A stretch of 45,636 nt of DNA from positions 1 to 45,636 of the IMG/VR virus record IMGVR_UViG_3300037264_005855; one strand, given 5' to 3'. The notes under the pieces are model-generated. The model worked only from the letters and a program-made list of their open reading frames with translations, was not told the DNA's origin and did not search any database. Of this stretch, positions 22,399 through 28,592 are shown piece after piece (position 1 is the stretch's first letter; every line of letters begins with the position of its first letter). This stretch comes from a virus. Both the position numbers and the translations under genes were made by a program.

Positions 22399-22730
22399 CG
22401 CTTATCCTTCCCGCGTGGTGCGGAGCGATGGCGGGTATACTGATTATCTGGGTGATGGCGATGATGTTCGCTCTTCTCCAGCAAGCGCGGATGCTCGCTG
22501 CGCTCGAGACAAAGTTGTCGATCAAGGACGCCGAAATCGCCTGGGTCCACGGGGAAACGGAAGCGCTAAAGAAGGACGTTCGTGCCAAGAACGAACAACT
22601 CGCCGAACTCCAGAACTGGCGGGTTATCATCACGGTCGCGGCGCGAACAAGTTGGGGGAACGCGGTTCGATACATTCAGGAAACGGAACTCGAGTTCCCT
22701 CCTCCGGAGGTGTCGAGGCCGGGCTCTTGA
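22347..22730 (+). CDS. Membrane-anchored coiled-coil protein
   Basis: 127 residues, AAAGAGGTTAACGT upstream. One transmembrane segment (residues about 22-42, A-G-I-L-I-I-W-V-M-A-M-M-F-A-L-L) followed by a long coiled coil (E-T-K-L-S-I-K-D-A-E-I, A-L-K-K-D-V-R-A-K-N-E-Q-L). Topology resembles inner-membrane spanins, but it is far from the lysis cassette, so a different role is likely. Confidence 0.6.
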   Translation: MSGSRERTSGSDPRNTVTLILPAWCGAMAGILIIWVMAMMFALLQQARMLAALETKLSIKDAEIAWVHGETEALKKDVRAKNEQLAELQNWRVIITVAARTSWGNAVRYIQETELEFPPPEVSRPGS

Positions 22731-22739
22731 AAAAAGGAG

Positions 22740-22768
22740 TTTACAAAAGACAAAAACCGTAGTACGAT
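22740..22768 (+). promoter_or_regulatory. Sigma-70-type promoter 3
   Basis: TTTACA (22740-22745), 17-base spacer, TACGAT (22763-22768). Same -35 and spacing as promoters 1 and 2. It should drive the nucleotide-metabolism operon from 22820. A perfect CCTCCGGAGG palindrome (22701-22710) lies upstream. Confidence 0.75.
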
Positions 22769-22819
22769 GGAACCTGATGAATCGGTAACTTCACTCACGA
22801 ACCTGAAAAGGAGTTTGAA

Positions 22820-23170
22820 ATGTCAGACAAGATTGCAAAGCCCGCAAAGCCCGCGAAGCCCGTCACCGAAAAGAAGGAGCGGAAGAAATACGTTCTTCCC
22901 GTTCTCACCACCGACCAACAGGCCGTCTACTCCGCGTTGACCGCGAAGGCCGGCGCGCTAGTGAACGAAATCGCGGAGTCGGTTCTTCCCGCGATGCACG
23001 TCCGTGACTTCGTGAAGGTCTTCAACACCACACTCAAGAAGCAGTTGAAGACTCGCACGTCTAATCAGAACCCGGTCGACAAGAAGCGCGAGAAGCTTCA
23101 GGCGAAGCTCGCGAAGATTCAGGCCGAGATCGGTTCACTCCCCGCCAACGCCGTCAACGAGACGAAGTAA
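22820..23170 (+). CDS. Small basic protein, first gene after promoter 3
   Basis: 116 residues, AAAAGGAGTTTGAA upstream. Starts with a K-P-A-K-P-A-K-P repeat and E-K-K-E-R-K-K-Y, then helices (Q-Q-A-V-Y-S-A-L, V-R-D-F-V-K-V-F-N-T) and a K-L-Q-A-K-L-A-K-I-Q-A coiled-coil end. Like an abundant nucleic-acid-associated protein, but no family is recognised. Confidence 0.65.
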   Translation: MSDKIAKPAKPAKPVTEKKERKKYVLPVLTTDQQAVYSALTAKAGALVNEIAESVLPAMHVRDFVKVFNTTLKKQLKTRTSNQNPVDKKREKLQAKLAKIQAEIGSLPANAVNETK

Positions 23171-23185
23171 GCGAGAAGCGAACGC

Positions 23186-23776
23186 GTGAACGATTCAATG
23201 ATCGAGGGAGCGGCGGTTGGTCCGCCGCTCCTCATTGTTTTAGAGGGGCCCGATGGATCGGGCAAGACGACGTTAGCATCTCGACTTGTCTTTGACTTCG
23301 ACCTCAACTATCACCACGAGGGACCTCCGCCTACTAACGCCCTCTCGGAACTCGCGGGATCTCACCGCGACCTTTGGCCTATGACCGTCCTCGAACATTA
23401 CCAGGACTTGCTACGAAGGGTCCAACTCAAGCGAACGGTATTCGACCGCTTCGCCCTTGGGGAGCGTGTCTACGGTCCTATTCTACGCGGCCGCGACGCT
23501 ATCGGAGCGTTCGGGTGGTCGATGATAATGAAGCAACTCGAGGAGTATCACAATTCGATTTTCATTTTTTGCCTTCCGCCAGTTTCGGTCGCGATGTCAA
23601 ATTGGCGAGTGAACGCGAAGAACGAATTGTTTAGCGGAGACGAGCGCTATCTCGAAACCTACGCGAGGTTCGCTTACTTCGCGTCTCGAATTCAAGGCTT
23701 AGTCTTTGACTACACGGAAGACACCTACGCAAGCCTTGCCAAGAAAATCAGAAAGCAAACGGAGATTTGCACGTGA
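23186..23776 (+). CDS. dNMP (thymidylate-like) kinase
   Basis: 196 residues from GTG 23186 (GAGAAG upstream); ATG 23198 is the alternative. The P-loop L-E-G-P-D-G-S-G-K-T-T is clear, and F-D-R-F-A-L-G-E-R-V-Y-G-P-I-L-R-G matches phage thymidylate-kinase-type enzymes. It would convert dNMPs, or a modified pyrimidine monophosphate, to diphosphates. It overlaps the thymidylate synthase homologue by GTGA, so the two probably act in sequence. A strong hairpin covers its codons 8-16. Confidence 0.8.
   Translation: MNDSMIEGAAVGPPLLIVLEGPDGSGKTTLASRLVFDFDLNYHHEGPPPTNALSELAGSHRDLWPMTVLEHYQDLLRRVQLKRTVFDRFALGERVYGPILRGRDAIGAFGWSMIMKQLEEYHNSIFIFCLPPVSVAMSNWRVNAKNELFSGDERYLETYARFAYFASRIQGLVFDYTEDTYASLAKKIRKQTEICT
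23207..23231 (+). promoter_or_regulatory. 10 bp hairpin inside the kinase gene start
   Basis: GGAGCGGCGG pairs perfectly with CCGCCGCTCC around a 5-base loop, followed by TCATTGTTTTAG. It looks like a terminator or attenuator 36 bases after the preceding stop but lies within the kinase codons, so it may tune kinase expression. Confidence 0.5.
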
Positions 23777-24615
23777 ATAGAACCTACTGCGATTCGAACT
23801 TCGGCAGGATCTGGTTTCGACTTCTGCATGACCTTTACGATATCCATCGAACGGTAAGCCCGCGCGGTATGGGGACGCGGGAGAAGTTGAACGTCCACCT
23901 CGAGTTGACGAACCCGCTTCACAACATCTTGACGTGCGAAGCGCGCCGGCCCTCCTACAAATTCATGGTCGCCGAATGGCTTTGGATTTGGTTCGGGCAT
24001 CAAGACGTCGAATCGATCACGCAGTACAATCCTCAAATCGCGAAGTTCTCCGACGACGGAATCATCTTCAAGGGAGCATACGGGCCGAAGGTTTTCGGAA
24101 CGATGACCCCGCTCATCTGCCAGTTGCGTGACGATCCCGATTCTCGACAAGCGATTATCCAGATCTACATCCGGCCCGACGGTCCGACAAAGGACGTACC
24201 TTGTACGATGACCGCGCAGTTTCTCATCCGTGACGGTTTGCTCAACCTTATCGTCAACATGCGCTCCTCGGACATTTGGCTCGGGCTTCCTTACGACGTT
24301 TTCAATTTTACGATGATTCAGAACATCGTGGCCGCGCTTCTCGGACTGAACATCGGAACGTTTTTCATGAACCTCGGATCGAGTCACCTTTACGTGGCTA
24401 ACTTCGAGGTAGCGCAAAAGGTTCTGATTGCGCAAGCGAGCGACGCGCTCCGAAGTCCGATCTTCACGTGCGAACCGCCGGCGTACCTCGATACGATTCT
24501 GCGCCACCCTCGCGTGCCCGCGGACCGCGTTCTTGTCCAACCATGGAAGCGCTACGCGGATGTCCTTTGTGCGACTTCCAACGAAGAGGCCTTCCTCCTT
24601 CTCAAGACGATATGA
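23773..24615 (+). CDS. Thymidylate synthase-family dCMP-type hydroxymethylase/methylase
   Basis: 280 residues from GTG 23773 (GTGA overlap). Family marks: G-A-Y-G-P-K-V-F-G, D-S-R-Q-A-I-I, V-P-C-T-M with catalytic C144, N-M-R-S-S-D-I-W-L-G-L-P-Y-D-V and G-S-S-H-L-Y. D175 stands 31 residues after C144, the same spacing as C146/N177 in E. coli ThyA and C148/D179 in T4 dCMP hydroxymethylase. Asn here selects dUMP; Asp is the known determinant for dCMP. So it most likely makes 5-hydroxymethyl- or 5-methyl-dCMP. A dUMP substrate cannot be ruled out. Confidence 0.82.
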   Translation: MNRTYCDSNFGRIWFRLLHDLYDIHRTVSPRGMGTREKLNVHLELTNPLHNILTCEARRPSYKFMVAEWLWIWFGHQDVESITQYNPQIAKFSDDGIIFKGAYGPKVFGTMTPLICQLRDDPDSRQAIIQIYIRPDGPTKDVPCTMTAQFLIRDGLLNLIVNMRSSDIWLGLPYDVFNFTMIQNIVAALLGLNIGTFFMNLGSSHLYVANFEVAQKVLIAQASDALRSPIFTCEPPAYLDTILRHPRVPADRVLVQPWKRYADVLCATSNEEAFLLLKTI

Positions 24616-26468
24616 ACCTTTTTGCCGAAGCAGACCTCAACACACGTAGTAGGATCACGTGGACTCCGCCGACGTTCCCGCGTCTCACGGACGAGAAAGA
24701 TATCTTCCTCGACTTCGAGACGACGGGCTTACGCTGGTGGCAGGATAAGCCCGTTGGCGTTGCCCTCGGATGGGGCGAATGCGAAACGGAGTACTTCCCT
24801 TTCGGCCATCGAGGAGGCGGGAACCTCGACGAAGGAAACGTCAAGACCTTCCTTCGCTCGCTTCGCGGGAAGCGAATCATCGGACAGAATGTCAAATTCG
24901 ATGCTCACATAGCAAGGGAGTGGGGAGTCGACTTCGAAGCGCAGGATTGCTCGCTTGCGGATACGTCTCACTGCGCCGCGCTTCTTGACGACAACAGGCA
25001 CGCGTTCAACCTCGACGCTCTCGCGAAGGACTTCCTCGGGGCTGACCGAGGGAAAGTCAAACGAACCGCGTTCACGAATGACGAAATCAATCCGAAGCGG
25101 ATGGCGTCCTACCACTCGGCGGAGATCGCACCTTACGCTCGAGAGGACGTAAATCTGACTCGAGATCTCTGGCGAGTATTCACCCCTCGCGTCGCTAACG
25201 AAAATCTCGGTGACGTTCTTGACCTCGAGTGTGAATTGCTTTACGTCGTCCTCGGGATGGAGAAGAATCCGCCGCTTCTCGATGTCGAAAAACTCGACAG
25301 ATGGGAAGTCGAGACGCAAGACAAGTTGAACGCGATCCTTCTCGAGATCCACAGCGAGACAGGGATTATGCTGAATACGAATTCAGCAAATAATTGGGCC
25401 GCGTTGTTCGAAGCGCGAGGGATACCGGTACCGACGGACCGCACGAAAGGCGGGAAAAAGACGGCCCCGCGTCCTTCGTATTCGGCCGCGGTGTTGAAGC
25501 GCATCAAGGACCCGATTATAGTCCTCGCGACGCAAGCGAAAGATCTCGAGTCTCTTCGGGATAAATACATCGTCTCGTATCAACAGCGTCGCGATCCTTC
25601 GGGACATCTTCGCACGAATCTTCATCAACTGAAATGCGATCCGAAAGGCGAAGGCGGAGGCGGCGGAACGGTCAGCGGGCGATTCTCCTCGACCTCCTAC
25701 AAGTTTGATACGGATAAGGTGGGCGCGAATCTTCAGCAAGTCTTTGCGGCCGCGAAGCAGCGCGAGAAGTTCGGCGACAACTACATCATCCGCGAACTCT
25801 TTATTCCCGAGCGTGGAATCTGGTTTTCGATTGACGCGGCGCAAATTGAGTATAGGCTTTTTGCGCACTACGCGAACAACCCCGCGGTCATTGCCGCCTA
25901 CGACGCGAATCCCGGACTGTCTTACCACGAGTTCGTATGGGAGATGGTGAAACCCTTCAAACCGGATATTGCTTACAAGGCCACAAAGAATCTCAACTTC
26001 GCGAAAATCTATGGCGCGGGCAAAGAAAAGGTCGCGGATATGCTCGGGCTCCCGTTAAGCGAGTCAAATCAATTCGTGAAGATTTACGAGCGCGAGATTC
26101 CGGAAGCGAAGACGTTGATGAACTCAGCAAGCGAGACGGCGCGAATGCGCGGATTCGTGAGGACGATTATGAACCGGCGCGCGCGATTCCCCGGCGCGCG
26201 TCGCTTGCATAAAGCGCTCAACTCGATTATCCAAGGCGGCGCCGCGGATATCATGAAAAAGAAAGCGATTCGCGCACACGAAGCGATTCGACGGCGGGAA
26301 ATCGATGCGCGGTTAACGCTAACGGTTCATGACGAACTCGATGGCGATACTCCGAACCTCGAGGAGGCGCAGAAACTCGAGCGGTTGTTAAACGAGCAAG
26401 ACTTCGATCTTCGAGTTCCGATCCTTTGGAAACTCAACACGGGCGCGAATTGGGCGGAGTGCGAATGA
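24612..26468 (+). CDS. Family A DNA polymerase with 3'-5' exonuclease domain
   Basis: 618 residues from ATG 24612 (ATGA overlap). Residues about 20-180 are a DEDD exonuclease (F-L-D-F-E-T-T-G-L, I-I-G-Q-N-V-K-F-D, L-A-K-D-F-L-G). The polymerase has motif A I-D-A-A-Q-I-E-Y-R (D408), motif B K-N-L-N-F-A-K-I-Y-G and motif C T-V-H-D-E. There is no 5' nuclease domain, so it is like T7-type replicative polymerases. Motif A has Ala where Tyr-Ser is common (DAAQIE for DYSQIE). It is probably the phage replicase. Confidence 0.92.
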   Translation: MNLFAEADLNTRSRITWTPPTFPRLTDEKDIFLDFETTGLRWWQDKPVGVALGWGECETEYFPFGHRGGGNLDEGNVKTFLRSLRGKRIIGQNVKFDAHIAREWGVDFEAQDCSLADTSHCAALLDDNRHAFNLDALAKDFLGADRGKVKRTAFTNDEINPKRMASYHSAEIAPYAREDVNLTRDLWRVFTPRVANENLGDVLDLECELLYVVLGMEKNPPLLDVEKLDRWEVETQDKLNAILLEIHSETGIMLNTNSANNWAALFEARGIPVPTDRTKGGKKTAPRPSYSAAVLKRIKDPIIVLATQAKDLESLRDKYIVSYQQRRDPSGHLRTNLHQLKCDPKGEGGGGGTVSGRFSSTSYKFDTDKVGANLQQVFAAAKQREKFGDNYIIRELFIPERGIWFSIDAAQIEYRLFAHYANNPAVIAAYDANPGLSYHEFVWEMVKPFKPDIAYKATKNLNFAKIYGAGKEKVADMLGLPLSESNQFVKIYEREIPEAKTLMNSASETARMRGFVRTIMNRRARFPGARRLHKALNSIIQGGAADIMKKKAIRAHEAIRRREIDARLTLTVHDELDGDTPNLEEAQKLERLLNEQDFDLRVPILWKLNTGANWAECE

Positions 26469-26701
26469 TAGTCAAAGCGCGACTTCTCACGGGCGAAAAG
26501 ATCAAGGTCGATATCGCGCGGCTTGACGCGATGGTTAGACGGGCGATTCCGCCACTCGAACAGTTCTTCAAGCGAACTGGCTTCGATACGTATCAGGAAA
26601 TGGAACCGTTGGAAATCGCGAAGGTTTGGCATTTCGTTCAGACAAACGGAATTAACCCGAAGGACTTGACGCTCCTTCAACTCGACGAGGTAAGCAAATG
26701 A
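26465..26701 (+). CDS. Hypothetical small protein
   Basis: 78 residues from ATG 26465 (ATGA overlap with the polymerase gene). Helical, with A-R-L-D-A-M-V-R-R-A-I-P-P-L-E-Q-F-F-K and L-E-I-A-K-V-W-H-F-V-Q. It may be a replication accessory, judging from coupling only. Confidence 0.55.
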   Translation: MIVKARLLTGEKIKVDIARLDAMVRRAIPPLEQFFKRTGFDTYQEMEPLEIAKVWHFVQTNGINPKDLTLLQLDEVSK

Positions 26702-27024
26702 AACGGTGTGAGACGTGCGCATTTTTCATGAAAGCGGATCCCGTGACAAAGCCCGATGGCGAGATACTTTATCCGCCACCGGGAACGCCCGGTCATTGCC
26801 GGCGCTTTCCGCCGATTCCAATGATCGAGATAACGGGCGCATTCTTTACCAACTTGTCCGGTAGCGCCCTCGAGACTGTGCCAGGATGGAAGACGCTCGC
26901 GATTCCGTTTTCGACGTTCCCTATCGTCACTCCGGCCTTCTACTGCGGAGAGTGGCGCGACGTTCGCGGTTGGTCCGCGCGAGTGAAGTCATGGATGAAA
27001 CGAAGCGCAAAAAACAACTCGTAG
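26698..27024 (+). CDS. Cys-rich phage protein
   Basis: 108 residues. C-E-T-C-A-F-F near the start, G-H-C-R-R-F-P-P in the middle and F-Y-C-G-E-W near the end are the four-Cys signature of a small phage family with the layout C-x2-C...C-x-R-x-P-P...C-G-E, probably zinc-binding. It ends in TAG and overlaps the next gene by 34 bases. Confidence 0.65.
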   Translation: MKRCETCAFFMKADPVTKPDGEILYPPPGTPGHCRRFPPIPMIEITGAFFTNLSGSALETVPGWKTLAIPFSTFPIVTPAFYCGEWRDVRGWSARVKSWMKRSAKNNS

Positions 27025-27323
27025 AACGGTTGAAATCGCGTTGGCCCTTCCTCGTGGTACTTCGCCACGAGGACTTGAGGACGGCGGGGATCCCGGATAT
27101 CTCCGTGTCTAGAGGAAGGACCACGCTTTGGATTGAGGTGAAGTTCGGAAAGAAGGCGCGGACAACGGGGATTCAATACGAGATGATTCGGCAGTTGGAC
27201 GGCGTCATTGTGCGTTACGGCGACGATGACATAACGGTAATCGAGGACGCGAAAGGTGACGAAGTTTACAGAGGACGAGTGCACGATCCCGTACTTGAGA
27301 TTGTGCTCGCGAGGCTCTTATGA
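26991..27323 (+). CDS. VRR-NUC-type nuclease
   Basis: 110 residues; ATG 26991 preferred over an upstream open frame. A-G-I-P-D-I-S-V and T-L-W-I-E-V-K-F-G give the P-D...E-x-K catalytic core of PD-(D/E)XK nucleases of the VRR-NUC group, found in many phages as Holliday-junction or structure-specific nucleases. Later I-Q-Y-E-M-I-R-Q-L completes the small fold. Role in recombination or replication-intermediate processing is inferred. Confidence 0.78.
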   Translation: MDETKRKKQLVERLKSRWPFLVVLRHEDLRTAGIPDISVSRGRTTLWIEVKFGKKARTTGIQYEMIRQLDGVIVRYGDDDITVIEDAKGDEVYRGRVHDPVLEIVLARLL

Positions 27324-27478
27324 CGGATAGAACTATCTTCACCGCCGCGCACCTCACCCCCGAATCGAAGGAGAAACTGCGGGAGGAAGCGAAGCGGCTT
27401 CGCATGTCGATGAGCGCTCTCATCAGCAAAATCGTGGACGAGTACTTGAAGAAAGAGAGAAAGGCAAAAGCAAGATGA
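27320..27478 (+). CDS. Ribbon-helix-helix DNA-binding protein
   Basis: 52 residues, ATG overlapping the nuclease stop. The strand (I-F-T-A-A-H-L-T) and two helices (P-E-S-K-E-K-L-R-E-E-A-K-R-L, S-M-S-A-L-I-S-K-I-V-D-E-Y) match Arc/MetJ-type ribbon-helix-helix domains. Basic end. Possible transcription regulator; operator unknown. Confidence 0.7.
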   Translation: MTDRTIFTAAHLTPESKEKLREEAKRLRMSMSALISKIVDEYLKKERKAKAR

Positions 27479-27675
27479 CTGTTGTGATAAAGTTGGCTAG
27501 CGGTAGCGTTCAGCAAGAGCACGGGCAAACCTTAACCCTTGCGGTGGAAGAGTACGGAGCAAATCTCGCCGGCGCATTTTGGTTTCGAGCGAACGGCGCG
27601 ATGACGTTCATCCCGTGGCATCAAATCGAACAAGTCAACGAGGTCAAGCGAAAGATCGCTGGAGAAGTCGCGTGA
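27475..27675 (+). CDS. Hypothetical small protein
   Basis: 66 residues, ATGA overlap on both sides. Beta-rich (V-V-I-K-L-A-S-G-S-V, L-T-L-A-V-E-E-Y, F-I-P-W-H-Q-I-E-Q-V), like small phage proteins that end in a short helix. Family not recognised. Confidence 0.55.
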   Translation: MTVVIKLASGSVQQEHGQTLTLAVEEYGANLAGAFWFRANGAMTFIPWHQIEQVNEVKRKIAGEVA

Positions 27676-28592
27676 CCTACGGTGTGACCTACGCAGTAGA
27701 ATCAACCGGAGAAACAGCGTTTTTCGAATACGCGCGAGCGCGACAGGCGATCTACGACCTTCGCGCTTCGGGCTCCGCACCGCCGTGGACTCAAGATCCA
27801 ATCCTTCGCTGGAATCGATTCTGCAATGTCTTTCGCGAAGACGACAAGACGACCGCATGGTTTCGAACGCATGTTCGCGAACCGTTACGCGCGGCCGATG
27901 CGGTTGTACCGGCGACAGTTCTCTTCCGGTGGTTCAATCGAATCACATCGGGAGAAGCGATGTTTTGTCAACGCAACTTATTTGACGGATTGACCGCGTT
28001 CGAAGTCTTTATCTCCTCCTCGGGACGAGTTGAACCTATCGAACGTGCGCTTCTCAACTACATCGGCTCCGCGGGGCCCTTTATCACGGCCGCGCACCTG
28101 GTAAAGGTCGAGCCCGGACTTCCGATGCCTTACGCAGTCCTTTCTTACTTCAAGGAATTCGCGCGGCAAGAGTGGGCGCAGTTCGGCGCGTGGTGTCGAG
28201 GGAAACCCGCGACGCTTCAAGAGGCGGTGGATTGGTTGAAGTTGAACGTCGGCATAGGTCGCTTCCTCGCTTACGAAATCGCGACGGACCTTCGACACAC
28301 GACGATCCTCGAGAAGGCGCCGGATATCATGACGTGGTGCTCGCGCGGGCCTGGTTCCGAGCGCGGATTCGGCCGCGTCTTTTTTGACAATCCCGAGGTG
28401 CGCACTACGAAGGATGACTTCATCGCGGGGTGCAACGAACTTCTTATTGCGAGTCAGAACCCGAGACTTTGGCCGTATGCCCAATGGTGGGAGATGCGCG
28501 ATGTTGAACACACTTTGTGCGAGTTCGATAAGTACATTCGAATTCGTCGTGGAGAGGGAAAGATGAAAGGAATTGGTAAATGGGAGGTTTGA
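27672..28592 (+). CDS. Base-hypermodification protein (HMUDK-helical / aGPT-pyrophosphorylase-like)
   Basis: 306 residues from GTG 27672 (GTGA overlap). Marks: A-R-A-R-Q-A-I-Y, P-P-W-T-Q-D-P-I-L, R-F-C-N-V-F-R-E-D-D-K-T-T-A-W, L-F-R-W-F-N-R-I-T-S, G-P-F-I-T-A-A, I-G-R-F-L-A-Y-E-I-A-T-D-L and R-G-P-G-S-E-R-G-F-G-R. These fit the helical, glycosylase-related family linked to 5-hydroxymethyl-pyrimidine DNA kinases and alpha-glutamyl/putrescinyl-thymine pyrophosphorylases. Members act on hydroxymethyl bases in phage DNA. No P-loop is seen here, so it is the helical protein alone; the kinase at 23186 is separate. Confidence 0.72.
   Translation: MTYGVTYAVESTGETAFFEYARARQAIYDLRASGSAPPWTQDPILRWNRFCNVFREDDKTTAWFRTHVREPLRAADAVVPATVLFRWFNRITSGEAMFCQRNLFDGLTAFEVFISSSGRVEPIERALLNYIGSAGPFITAAHLVKVEPGLPMPYAVLSYFKEFARQEWAQFGAWCRGKPATLQEAVDWLKLNVGIGRFLAYEIATDLRHTTILEKAPDIMTWCSRGPGSERGFGRVFFDNPEVRTTKDDFIAGCNELLIASQNPRLWPYAQWWEMRDVEHTLCEFDKYIRIRRGEGKMKGIGKWEV

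Noticed and set aside
23725-24540. 271-codon open frame on the - strand
   Set aside because: Shadow of the thymidylate synthase homologue, whose catalytic motifs are intact on the + strand.
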